From Candidatus Saccharimonadales bacterium (GTDB lineage Bacteria; Patescibacteriota; Saccharimonadia; Saccharimonadales; UBA4665), in assembly GCA_036388415.1 (NCBI GenBank), contig DASVRW010000002.1:1036650-1100649 (forward strand): a stretch of DNA of 64,000 nucleotides, read 5' to 3'. Positions within the stretch are counted from its first letter, which is position 1, and each line of letters starts with the position of its first letter. The notes under the pieces are model-generated. The model made no database searches, was not told the DNA's origin, and saw nothing but the letters and a program-made list of their open reading frames with translations. The translations under genes were made by a program, and so were the position numbers. Below are positions 45,187 to 53,041 of the stretch, piece by piece.

Positions 45187-45319
45187 ACTGTATCCCTATA
45201 TTTATTGCATCATTCAAAGTGTTATTGTACAGATTTGAGGCTGCAAAGTCAACGAACGCACAGGTTTTGATGAGACGGTTGCTGTTTGCTAAGCATGCGT
45301 GGCGGTGTAGATGATTGAA

Positions 45320-45380
45320 ACTAGCCGTATAATGCTAATACTGTTGATTAGTTACATCCTGAACTAGCCGTATAGTACTA
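45320..45380 (+). repeat. two further copies of the CTAGCCGTATA repeat
   Basis: ACTAGCCGTATAATGCTA (45320-45337) and ACTAGCCGTATAGTACTA (45363-45380) lie upstream of the M50 protease gene; the second is identical to 39479-39496. Confidence 0.6.
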
Positions 45381-45413
45381 TTTATAACGCTTACCCATCA
45401 TTATTGTATCTGT

Positions 45414-45419
45414 TATACT
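45414..45419 (+). promoter_or_regulatory. -10 box (TATACT) of M50 protease gene
   Basis: Ends eight bases before the ATG at 45428; no ribosome-binding site in between. Confidence 0.55.
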
Positions 45420-45427
45420 AATACACA

Positions 45428-46042
45428 ATGTTTGGCGAAATAACCCTCCTGCAAATCCTCATCATCATCGGTGTACTGCTAGTGTCTATGTCGGTGCACG
45501 AAGCTATGCATGCTTTCGTCGGTCTCAAGCTCGGCGATGACACGGCAGCGGAAGAGGGGAGAATCAGCCTTAATCCGCTCAAGCATATCGATCCGTTTAT
45601 GACGGTGCTACTACCGGCAATTACCTTGATACTGTTCCAGGCGCCGATCCTTGCCGCCAAACCAGTCCCGTTCAACCCCGACAGAGTGAAATTTGATGAA
45701 TTCGGCGCCGCCATGATTGCCGCGGCCGGACCGCTGTCCAACCTGGTACTAGCAATCCTGGGTGCGGTGTTTGCCAAGATGGTCATGCCAGGGGGCGTCC
45801 TCGAAGACATTACCATGATCTTCATATATTTGAATGTCAGCCTGTTCGTCTTTAACCTGATTCCGATACCGCCGCTCGACGGTTCGCGCGTCCTCTATGC
45901 CTTTGCACCGGAGCCAGTGCAGCGCTTCATGCAACAGATTGAGCCATATGGACTGTTCATCATCTTTGGCCTGATTTTGTTCGGTGACTTTGGGCCGTTC
46001 ATCTATGACCTCGTTATGTCGGTGCAGCAGCTCATAGTGTAG
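45428..46042 (+). CDS. M50-family membrane metalloprotease
   Basis: A 204-residue site-2-protease-like protein with four to six membrane helices, zinc motif HEAMH (24-28) and third ligand Asp151 in NLIPIPPLDG. No PDZ domain, as in the short YwhC-type branch. It would cut membrane-embedded substrates, for example anti-sigma factors. Confidence 0.9.
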   Translation: MFGEITLLQILIIIGVLLVSMSVHEAMHAFVGLKLGDDTAAEEGRISLNPLKHIDPFMTVLLPAITLILFQAPILAAKPVPFNPDRVKFDEFGAAMIAAAGPLSNLVLAILGAVFAKMVMPGGVLEDITMIFIYLNVSLFVFNLIPIPPLDGSRVLYAFAPEPVQRFMQQIEPYGLFIIFGLILFGDFGPFIYDLVMSVQQLIV

Positions 46043-46110
46043 GGTGCTATATGTTGCGGTTTTGTAAGCGCGAGTAGCATCAGCTGCCGAAGCTCAGTAT
46101 AATAAGAGGT

Positions 46111-46257
46111 GGTCAGGCAATGAGTCTTCGGACTCAGCTGGTAAATGATTATCTGAATACTAATCATTAGGGAGCCTAATATTTTTGCAGGTTTCGGCCT
46201 GCAAGTGCAGGTTCCCACCTAGCTTTTGCTCAGGTTAATCACGCCAGCAGCCTGACT
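46111..46257 (+). ncRNA. multibranched structured RNA, class unknown
   Basis: A -10 TATAAT (46098-46103) precedes it and a terminator follows directly. GGTCAGGC (46111-46118) pairs with GCCTGACT (46250-46257). Inside are GAGTC-TTCG-GACTC, GCTGG/CCAGC, AATGATTA/TAATCATT and TTGCAGG/CCTGCAA. The branching argues against 6S RNA; the SRP RNA apical motif and tmRNA features are absent. Confidence 0.6.
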
Positions 46258-46291
46258 ATACAATACCCGCCTTCATAGGCGGGTATTGTAT
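46257..46291. terminator. bidirectional terminator
   Basis: TATACAATACCCGCC / GGCGGGTATTGTATA between the structured RNA and tRNA-Pro. Confidence 0.9.
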
Positions 46292-46335
46292 ATGTGGCGT
46301 CTCAAGGCAAATGTAGGTATTGTTAATATCGTTAT

Positions 46336-46411
46336 TGGTCGGGGTGACAGGACTTGAACCTGCGACCTCACGGCCCCCAGCCGTACGCGCTACCAACTGC
46401 GCTACACCCCG
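46336..46411 (-). tRNA. tRNA-Pro (anticodon GGG)
   Basis: Minus strand: acceptor CGGGGTG/CACCCCG, anticodon stem TACGG/CCGTG with loop CTGGGGG giving GGG, T-arm GCAGGTTCAAGTCCTGT, CCA encoded. Confidence 0.95.
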
Positions 46412-46465
46412 ATAGATGCAGACATAGTATACATGATTAGAAGGGCCTGTGGCATAATGAGGCAT

Positions 46466-47269
46466 ATGAAGTCGTTTCAATTAGATCATGCAATTGCCGA
46501 GTTAATTGCTCACGGCCAACTCGACACAATCGTGCGGCTGCCTAGCGACGATAGTATAGTGGTACACGATGAAGTTCGCATCATAGACATGGGCGATCCG
46601 CAGCGGGTAGAGTCATGGAACGTTATAGGCAGTGCCAGGATAGAGCAGATAATTGAAAAACAGCTTGGCAGTCTGACCGACAGCGATATAGGAGCATTCG
46701 GCTACAGTTCGCTTGATACTCTTATCACAACACTACAAAATCAAAACAATAATGATGTTTCAGAAACAACGATATTATCTGTTGTTAAAATATTAGTAAC
46801 CAGCGATCAACAGATCAGCGATGTTTCAAATACAACAAAAATGATGAAAAAGCTGAAGATATATACTGATGGAGGTTCGCGCGGTAATCCTGGTCCTTCG
46901 GCCGGAGGCTATGTAATATTAGATGCAACGAATGACATGCTTTTGGTTGATAAAGGTGTCTATTTCGGAGTTACGACCAATAATCAGGCGGAGTATCTAG
47001 CACTCAAGTTTGCATTAATTGAAGCCAACGCCATGGGCGCGACTGACATATTTGTCTACATGGACAGCATGATGGTCGTTAATCAAATAAAGGGTTTATT
47101 TAAGGTCAAGAACCGTGATTTATGGCCGGTTCATGAAGCTATTCGGGAATTACTAAAGTCATTTACGCATACATCTTTTACGCATGTGCCACGCGAGTTG
47201 AACCGGCCGGCTGATACTGCAGTCAACCGAACACTTGATGCACAGCAGTCAGCGGCTAACACTGCGTAA
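46466..47269 (+). CDS. ASCH-like domain fused to RNase HI
   Basis: A 267-residue fusion. Residues 22-95 resemble an ASCH domain (DDSIVVHDEVRIIDMGDPQR, then IGSARIEQI and DIGAFGYSSLDTLITTL), a PUA-like RNA-binding fold. After a linker (96-128), residues 129-258 are RNase HI with catalytic Asp134 (TDGGSRGNPG), Glu176 (NNQAEY), Asp200 (MDS) and Asp250 (RPAD). It degrades RNA in RNA-DNA hybrids; the ASCH part may guide RNA binding. CATAAT ends seven bases before ATG. Confidence 0.82.
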   Translation: MKSFQLDHAIAELIAHGQLDTIVRLPSDDSIVVHDEVRIIDMGDPQRVESWNVIGSARIEQIIEKQLGSLTDSDIGAFGYSSLDTLITTLQNQNNNDVSETTILSVVKILVTSDQQISDVSNTTKMMKKLKIYTDGGSRGNPGPSAGGYVILDATNDMLLVDKGVYFGVTTNNQAEYLALKFALIEANAMGATDIFVYMDSMMVVNQIKGLFKVKNRDLWPVHEAIRELLKSFTHTSFTHVPRELNRPADTAVNRTLDAQQSAANTA

Positions 47270-47285
47270 TATGCCTACGCCATAT

Positions 47286-47314
47286 TTGTCATAAATAGCC
47301 ATAGGGGCTATACT
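47286..47314 (+). promoter_or_regulatory. rnpB promoter TTGTCA-N17-TATACT
   Basis: -35 TTGTCA (47286-47291), 17-base spacer, -10 TATACT (47309-47314); start seven bases later matches the RNA's 5' end. Confidence 0.8.
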
Positions 47315-47320
47315 AAGCAC

Positions 47321-47757
47321 AGCCAGATTATCGGCTAATCGCTTCGGTAGCAATATCGAAGAGGAAAGTCCGGGCAGCACAGGGCAAGACAGTCGCTAAC
47401 GGCGACCGGGGGCGACCCTAGGGAAAGTGCCACAGAAACAAAACCGCCTACGCAGCTTCGGCTGCAATGGTAAGGGTGAAACGAGCAGTCTAGCTTGCTA
47501 GGCCTGTGTGATAGCACGATAAGTGCAATTACGCTGAGGTAAGAGCTTGTATCGACCAGCGGTGACGCTGGAAGACGGTAAACCCTGTCTGCTGCAAGGA
47601 GATGGATTCTTTGAGGCTAAACCTCGAAGTACCCGCTAAGGATTCATCATAAGAACCGCTCGATCATATCGGCAACGATACGACTAGATAGATGATTAGC
47701 CGTCCACGGTGGGCAACTAGCATGGACGACAAAACCCGGCTTATAGATAATCTGGCT
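47321..47757 (+). ncRNA. rnpB: RNase P RNA (class A)
   Basis: Helix P1 is AGCCAGATTATC with GATAATCTGGCT at the ends. Conserved P4 strand and CR-I GAGGAAAGTCCGGGC, CR-II/III GTGCCACAGAAACAAAACCGCC and AAGGGTGAAACG, and the 3' conserved CCCGGCTTATAGA are all present. About 437 bases. Processes tRNA 5' ends. Confidence 0.96.
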
Positions 47758-47795
47758 ACTATATTGATTATAATCTTTGATGACAAGGAATACTT

Positions 47796-48299
47796 ATGAC
47801 AGAAAAAACGCCGTCCTTTCATGAAAAACCTGAAAATGTATGGGGCGAGTCGACGACAATGGAGTTCTTCGATACGTATACAGACAGACATCATCAGGCA
47901 GGAACTCTACTGTCATGGGCACGAGCACTACAGGATGAATATCCCCAAACTGCGGTACCTAAGGACGATGGTCCTTATGATCGGGTGAATATAGAAGAAG
48001 CATCCCAAAGGATATTCGATCCTGCAATTGTCTTAGGTGTTCAAGAGCTCGGATCGTCATTAGTTCCTCCCGCCGGGTCCACACGGGAACCCGCAGTCGA
48101 TGACAGGGACTATGGTATTGTTGGTCTGAGTGCTAGAACCGGCCGGACATTTGATGAAACTGGCTGCTATGTCATGACTCTGGATGGCTCGCACGGCATT
48201 GTAGATAGGTATCCGGAATTTAGTGGTGAGCAAATCGAGCTTATTCATGAACAGCTTGCTGGCCAATTGGCGCGGGGAATCAATCTTCGCAACACATAG
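47796..48299 (+). CDS. hypothetical protein, 167 residues
   Basis: Acidic soluble protein with no signal or membrane segment. TATAAT and an AAGGAA ribosome-binding site precede the ATG and a terminator follows, so it is well supported as a gene. The middle contains GIVGLSARTGRTFDETGCYVM. No family recognised. Confidence 0.68.
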   Translation: MTEKTPSFHEKPENVWGESTTMEFFDTYTDRHHQAGTLLSWARALQDEYPQTAVPKDDGPYDRVNIEEASQRIFDPAIVLGVQELGSSLVPPAGSTREPAVDDRDYGIVGLSARTGRTFDETGCYVMTLDGSHGIVDRYPEFSGEQIELIHEQLAGQLARGINLRNT

Positions 48300-48350
48300 T
48301 TTGTATGCATTGCAGTGCTCTTTTGAGACTGCCAGCTAATGATATCAATT

Positions 48351-48384
48351 AAAAAGCTTCTGCTTGAAGGGCAGAAGCTTTTTT
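48351..48384. terminator. bidirectional terminator
   Basis: AAAAAGCTTCTGC / GCAGAAGCTTTTTT between convergent genes (hypothetical protein and rplT). Confidence 0.92.
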
Positions 48385-48417
48385 GTATTCAACTTACGAA
48401 TAACAGATAAGAAAATA

Positions 48418-48762
48418 CTACTTTGTAGCAGCCTTTACAACAGAACTAAAGGCAGTGGGCTCATTAACTGCCAGCTCAGCTAGTACTTTGCGGTCAAGTG
48501 TGATGCCGGCAGTGCTTAAGCTGGAAATCAGCTGTGAGTACGTCGTGCCATTTAAGCGGGCTGCAGCGTTGATACGGGCGTTCCACAGTGCGCGGAATGT
48601 CCGCTTCTTATTGCGTCGGTCGCGGTAAGCAAACTGCAGTGATTTGGTGACAGCTTGTCGGCCCCGCTTGATACTAACGCGGTTAGGGTGGCTAAAGCCT
48701 TTGGTTGCTGAACGGATCTTGGCGTGTTTGGCGTGGCTGGTAACGCCTCTTTTGACTCGCAT
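48418..48762 (-). CDS. rplT: 50S ribosomal protein bL20
   Basis: A 114-residue bL20: basic N-terminus RVKRGVTSHAKHAKI, then SLQFAYRDRRNKKRTFRALWNARINAAAR, and TYSQLISSL. Last gene of infC-rpmI-rplT. bL20 represses this operon in other bacteria by binding its leader. Confidence 0.96.
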   Translation of the reverse strand: MRVKRGVTSHAKHAKIRSATKGFSHPNRVSIKRGRQAVTKSLQFAYRDRRNKKRTFRALWNARINAAARLNGTTYSQLISSLSTAGITLDRKVLAELAVNEPTAFSSVVKAATK

Positions 48763-48765
48763 AAG

Positions 48766-48960
48766 TTATGCTCCTAATTTCTTCTTAAGAATCTTGGTAT
48801 TTGCGCCAAGAAGGGTATGAAGACCGGCCAGGCTGCGCTTGCGGCTGCCGCTCTTCTTTGACATAAAGTGGTTCCTGTTGGGGCTGCCAACACGAACTTT
48901 GCCGTTCTTGGTCAGCTTGACGCGGTCCTTGGTGCCGCTGTGAGTTTTGAGCTTCGGCAT
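48766..48960 (-). CDS. rpmI: 50S ribosomal protein bL35
   Basis: A 64-residue bL35: PKLKTHSGTKDRVKLTKNGKV and KKSGSRKRSL are typical. Three bases separate it from rplT. Confidence 0.95.
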   Translation of the reverse strand: MPKLKTHSGTKDRVKLTKNGKVRVGSPNRNHFMSKKSGSRKRSLAGLHTLLGANTKILKKKLGA

Positions 48961-48989
48961 ACTGATTCCTTATCTTACGTTATTCGTTG

Positions 48990-49595
48990 TTATTCGATGG
49001 TGGTGCGGCCTGGTGTGGTAGTGGTATCGGGAGTTTGTGAGGCTGCCAGAGCTGCTTTTTGTTCTTTTTGCAGTTCCTTTACTCTCGTAGGGCTGGCCCT
49101 GACGACGAAACTCAGTTGCTTGCCAGCAAGCTGCGGTGCCTGATCAACGACGATACTGTCGCCAAAGTCATTGATGACTTTCTCGGCAATTTTGAAGCCG
49201 AGATCTTTGTGTGCAAGTTCGCGGCCTCGAAAGAACGCCGTGATCTTCACTTTGTGGCCGGCATCGAGAAAGCCATTTACTTTTTTCATTTTAACACCTA
49301 GGTCGTGATCGCTGATCTTGAGCCCGAAACGCATCTGTTTCATTTCCAGGGATTTGGTCGTGCGCTTGTTTTTCTGCGCCTGCTTCGTCCGCTGGTAATT
49401 GAACTTTCCCCAGTCGACAATTTTGGCAACTGGCGGGTCAGCATCAGGGGAGATCTCTACAAGGTCGAGACCCTGTTCCTCGGCAAGACGCAATGCTTCG
49501 CCGCGGGATATGATGCCAAGTTGAGATCCATCTTGGTCAATCACTCGTAGCTGTGACGCCCGAATATGTCCGTTCAGGCGGGTAGTCTTGCTTAT
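48990..49595 (-). CDS. infC: translation initiation factor IF-3, ATA start
   Basis: A 201-residue IF-3. The conserved N-terminus RLNGHIRASQLRVIDQDG extends upstream of the first GTG, so the start must be earlier. Between an in-frame TAA and this stretch there is no ATG, GTG or TTG; ATA at 49593-49595 lies ten bases after GAGGAG. Rare start codons on infC are known (AUU in Escherichia coli) and let IF-3 restrict its own translation. The C-terminal 25 residues are a Thr/Ala tail. Confidence 0.9.
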   Translation of the reverse strand: MSKTTRLNGHIRASQLRVIDQDGSQLGIISRGEALRLAEEQGLDLVEISPDADPPVAKIVDWGKFNYQRTKQAQKNKRTTKSLEMKQMRFGLKISDHDLGVKMKKVNGFLDAGHKVKITAFFRGRELAHKDLGFKIAEKVINDFGDSIVVDQAPQLAGKQLSFVVRASPTRVKELQKEQKAALAASQTPDTTTTPGRTTIE

Positions 49596-49672
49596 AACGG
49601 TGAGTCTCCTCGCTTAGGTGTTAATAACGGATTTTATTTTACCAGATGAGAAGGGCCGGGTCAACTTTGGTA

Positions 49673-49802
49673 AACCTGAATCTCAAAACTCCACCTTGAG
49701 TGGCAACCTGCGGGGCGGCCCCAAAATTTAATTCATCATAGATGAAGGATTTTAGGGGCGGACAGGTTGACGAGGCTCATGGGAGGTTTTGAGATTCAGG
49801 TT
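49673..49802. repeat. palindromic element, copy 2 (130 bp)
   Basis: Ends AACCTGAATCTC and GAGATTCAGGTT are inverted copies. The body is nearly identical to copy 1 at 35498-35620 (for example AGGGGCGGACAGGTTGACGA). It lies between the end of comM and the start of infC. Confidence 0.88.
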
Positions 49803-49825
49803 AGTGAAGATAAAACTACACGTGG

Positions 49826-51529
49826 TTACAGCGCAGTCTGGTAATTCCGGCTGCGGTACTGCAGCGCCTCGGAAATATGGACAGGTTCGATGGCCGGGCT
49901 TTCGGCCAGATCGGCGATAGTCCGGGCTACCTTGACGGAGCGCATGTAAGCGCGGGCCGACAGGTCCAGGCCTTGTGCTGCCGTGTCGAGCAGGGCTTTA
50001 GCGTCTTTGGTGAGCTGCGCATGCTCCGTCAGGTCACGGTTAGTCATACTGGCATTCAGCTTGGCTATGCCACCGTAGCGGGCGGTCTGGCGCTGCCGCG
50101 CGCTTGTGACACGGTTTTTAGTTGCGATGTCAGTTGTCTGGCCTAGGGCGCCTGACGCGTTCAGGAGGCTGCCATGATCAACCTCATGTACTTCACTGTA
50201 TAGATCAATTCGGTCCAGTATCGGCCCGGAAAGTTTAGCACGGTAGCGCTGTATGGCGGCTGGCGCACAAGCGCAGCGCCGCCCCTGGCTGCTTTCGGAT
50301 GTAGTGGTACCGTAATATCCGCAAGGACAGGGGTTGGCCGTTGCAATCAGGATGAAGCTTGCCGGAAATTCCAAACGGTCATTGGCGCGGGCAATGGTAA
50401 TCGTGCGGTCCTCAAGCGGCTGACGCAGCGCTTCGATAGTCGCACGGTTGAATTCCGGTAATTCATCAAAAAACAAGACACCGCGGTGGGCTAAGCTGAT
50501 TTCGCCGGGCCGAAGTATGTTTCCGCCGCCAACAATGGCAACATGGCTGGCGCTGTGATGCGGCGCCCGGAAGGGCCGTTCAACGACAAGACGGTCATAT
50601 TCCTTACTGGCCAGGCTGTGCAGATGGGTTACTTCCAGCATTTCCTCACGTGTCAGTATCGGCATGATGGACGGCAGGGCACGAGCCAACATACTTTTGC
50701 CGGTGCCAGGCGGGCCGTTGAGTAACAAATTATGACCGCCGGCTGCGGCTATCTCAAGCGCTCGTTTGGCCTGCTCCTGGCCGATGACGTCACTGAGGGC
50801 AACTGGCTGGCTCGGCGTCGTCTGAGACGAAGCGGTCGCAGTTGCCGCTGATACTGCTCTAAGGGGAACATCGGCTTCATCTGGCGCGTTGGTATGTATC
50901 GACGGCTGTTCGACACCACCGAGCAGATAATTGTATAGTTCCGACAGCTTTGTAACGGGCACGAGCGTCACACCAGGCACTAACTTCGCCTGAGGTAGAT
51001 TGCCGGCCGGGATGTAGAACGTCGTTATGCCCATAACTCTACCGGTGGTAATCTTGCCGATAATGCCGCGAACTGGCCGGACTGATCCATCGAGTCCGAG
51101 CTCGCCCATGACGGCTGTATGCATGCCGAGGCTGACAGGTGTATGCGCAGCTATATCAACGGCTGATTTCGTTATTGTCGTCCGGACCGTTGCTGACCGC
51201 GGAATGAGCGGTACTGTATGCGCTGCTCGCTTGGCAGGTTTCTTGACGGCTGCCGCGGCTTGCATGATGGCGGCGGCAATGGCCAGGTCGAAGCTGCTAC
51301 TTGCTTTTGGTATGTCGGCCGGTGCGAGATTGATAGTAATACGCTTGCGAGGCAGATCGATACCAGAGCTGGCAAAGGCGCTTCTGACTCGTTCGCGGGC
51401 TTCATCAACGGCTTTACTGACAAAACCGACAATCACAATATTAGGAAGACTATTTGATAAATGGCATTCGATGTCGACGATCAAACCTGACGATCCGTAG
51501 TCTAATAAGCTCTGAACATTACTACTCAT
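49826..51529 (-). CDS. comM: ComM/YifB-type Mg-chelatase-like AAA+ ATPase
   Basis: A 567-residue protein: N-terminal Lon-protease-like S5 fold (1-190), then an AAA+ Mg-chelatase domain with GPPGTGKSMLARALPS, Walker B VLFFDELPEF, and a C-terminal domain with CxCGYYG (PCPCGYYG). ComM is a helicase promoting branch migration during natural transformation. Start 51529 chosen: TACAAT ends eight bases upstream. Pairs well with the retractable pilus. Confidence 0.93.
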   Translation of the reverse strand: MSSNVQSLLDYGSSGLIVDIECHLSNSLPNIVIVGFVSKAVDEARERVRSAFASSGIDLPRKRITINLAPADIPKASSSFDLAIAAAIMQAAAAVKKPAKRAAHTVPLIPRSATVRTTITKSAVDIAAHTPVSLGMHTAVMGELGLDGSVRPVRGIIGKITTGRVMGITTFYIPAGNLPQAKLVPGVTLVPVTKLSELYNYLLGGVEQPSIHTNAPDEADVPLRAVSAATATASSQTTPSQPVALSDVIGQEQAKRALEIAAAGGHNLLLNGPPGTGKSMLARALPSIMPILTREEMLEVTHLHSLASKEYDRLVVERPFRAPHHSASHVAIVGGGNILRPGEISLAHRGVLFFDELPEFNRATIEALRQPLEDRTITIARANDRLEFPASFILIATANPCPCGYYGTTTSESSQGRRCACAPAAIQRYRAKLSGPILDRIDLYSEVHEVDHGSLLNASGALGQTTDIATKNRVTSARQRQTARYGGIAKLNASMTNRDLTEHAQLTKDAKALLDTAAQGLDLSARAYMRSVKVARTIADLAESPAIEPVHISEALQYRSRNYQTAL

Positions 51530-51611
51530 AAAATTTGATTGTAACCCGCAAACGGCCAATAGCAAGCATGAGAAATATAAATTGCAGATTTGTTATAGAT
51601 GCTGCCTATAT

Positions 51612-51648
51612 ATGAAAAACCCGCCAGGTGAGGGGCGGGTTTTTCATA
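51612..51648. terminator. terminator
   Basis: TATGAAAAACCCGCC / GGGCGGGTTTTTCATA. Confidence 0.9.
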
Positions 51649-51803
51649 TTTTGATTTATTTTTGAAGTTTCGATTTTGCGGTTTAGTTTTTAGGTGAGTG
51701 CATTTCTTTTGATTGTCTTTTGGTGTGACAACGACTTGCGAGAAACCGTTGTCACTATTTTTTTGTCTTCTTTGTTTTTGAGCACTTTTTTTATTCAAGT
51801 GCT
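51612..51803 (-). ncRNA. probable small RNA, minus strand
   Basis: Promoter TTGACA-N17-TAAGAT on the minus strand would start RNA at about 51803. A hairpin AGCACTT/AAGTGCT sits at the very 5' end, then GTGACAACG/CGTTGTCAC, an A-rich single-stranded part and a strong terminator (51612-51648). A TTG-started 90-codon frame runs through the terminator and has no ribosome-binding site, so an RNA product is favoured. Confidence 0.6.
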
Positions 51804-51809
51804 ACGCCT

Positions 51810-51838
51810 ATCTTATAAATTGTCATTTAAAGTGTCAA
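51810..51838 (-). promoter_or_regulatory. promoter TTGACA-N17-TAAGAT
   Basis: Minus strand -35 at 51833-51838 and -10 at 51810-51815. Confidence 0.65.
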
Positions 51839-52113
51839 TAACAATTTCAACTATAGGTACAGATTCCTGTGTATAACTTTTTTATCATTGTTGTAACAGT
51901 TCAATCTGCTTATGCATATCACGAGGTTTTTTCGTATTTTTGTTCCTCACACGGACATCCACATAGCAATCGTACTGGAGTAGCAACGATAAAACTATGA
52001 AATATCTAACAACTTCGTTATTCAGATATTTTAGGAAAAATTCTATTTTTGGCTGCGCTAGATAGCTACACGTATGCTTATTTGGAAAAATATCAGTGCG
52101 ATATAGAAACTAC

Positions 52114-52142
52114 TTGACAATTCTTATGCTTTGTAGTAGTAT
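52114..52142 (+). promoter_or_regulatory. promoter TTGACA-N17-TAGTAT
   Basis: -35 at 52114-52119 and -10 at 52137-52142; start near 52149. Confidence 0.65.
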
Positions 52143-52148
52143 TGAAAT

Positions 52149-52431
52149 TGTAAGTTACAAAATAAAAATTACAAAAATAAAAATTCGATTGTACTTACAA
52201 ACGGTCTGAACGGCAGCAATAGCCACATGGGTCCAAACCATAGTAGCAATTGCACAGGGCATATAAACGTCCAAAACGCTCAGACCGATAACGCTCAGAC
52301 TACCTTACCGGTAGAATGAGCGGTCAGTCACGCCTTTGGCGGTAAGCGCTATAATAGTTTAATTTATACGAGCGCATTTACCGCCTAGGCACTAGAATCT
52401 TCCCGCACCGTCATTTTGGCGGTGTTTTTAT
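52149..52431 (+). ncRNA. probable structured small RNA, plus strand
   Basis: Between a consensus promoter and a terminator. CGGTCTGA (52202-52209) pairs with TCAGACCG (52280-52287); GGCGGTAAGCGCT (52338-52350) pairs with AGCGC-AT-TTACCGCC (52371-52385). No frame of useful length with a ribosome-binding site is present. Not tmRNA or SRP RNA as far as conserved motifs show. Confidence 0.55.
52406..52431 (+). terminator. terminator of the 52.2-kb RNA
   Basis: CACCGTC / GGCGGTG with ATTTT loop and T run. Confidence 0.8.
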
Positions 52432-52496
52432 TACTATTTGAGTATCTATGCGGCGGCCTTGTATAGTACATACTATAAGGTCAAAGAAAGACACGT

Positions 52497-52964
52497 ATGT
52501 TAGAAATCCCTAAGTTACAATCCCGCGTCGGTACCTCAAAAAATGACGGTGCTCTCAATGGCGCTGCTTCTATGCCGCGTCCGCCGGAGTCTATGAAAGC
52601 TCCTGCAAGGCAATTCACGTCATCAAACAGGCTGTTCGTAGCAATGATTGCTGGTAGTCTTGCGTTCTTTGCTTTTACTACGCCAAAATCAGCACCGTCG
52701 GTCATGTTGATTGTTGGTTTTATCGTCTTGGCGCTTTTGCTGTATAGTCTCATCAAGCTGTTATTGGTCACCACTGGTCTGTATGACCGGCTGCCGCGAA
52801 TATATGCACGCAGTATCATCATGACATGCACAGTGTTCCCAGTTATGCTGCTGGTCATGCAGTCGATCGGGCAGCTTACAATACGTGACATTTTGACATT
52901 GGCTGGATTGTTTGTGATTGGCGGCTTTTACGCAATCCGGGTACGTCGGGCGACTCGAGCGTAA
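52497..52964 (+). CDS. multi-pass membrane protein
   Basis: A 155-residue protein: ~45 disordered residues, then four membrane helices (about 47-63, 67-92, 106-124, 130-147) and a basic end. No motif recognised. It precedes the secretion ATPase operon and may belong to the same apparatus. Confidence 0.7.
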   Translation: MLEIPKLQSRVGTSKNDGALNGAASMPRPPESMKAPARQFTSSNRLFVAMIAGSLAFFAFTTPKSAPSVMLIVGFIVLALLLYSLIKLLLVTTGLYDRLPRIYARSIIMTCTVFPVMLLVMQSIGQLTIRDILTLAGLFVIGGFYAIRVRRATRA

Positions 52965-53027
52965 GCGCTTGCTCGCAGGCAGTTTGATAATTTACTCGAA
53001 GTTCTTAGATATGGGAAGAAAAAGTTG

Positions 53028-53033
53028 TATAAT
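53028..53033 (+). promoter_or_regulatory. -10 box (TATAAT)
   Basis: Perfect TATAAT ending eight bases before ATG 53042; leaderless start predicted. Confidence 0.6.
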
Positions 53034-53041
53034 AAACCTAG

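Noticed and set aside
46111..46257. 6S RNA or tmRNA
   Set aside because: Branched rather than rod-like, so not 6S; too short and no tag frame or tRNA-like ends, so not tmRNA.
51526..51798. 90-codon Lys/Asn-rich frame, minus strand
   Set aside because: TTG start without ribosome-binding site; frame runs through an intrinsic terminator. Treated as an RNA gene.
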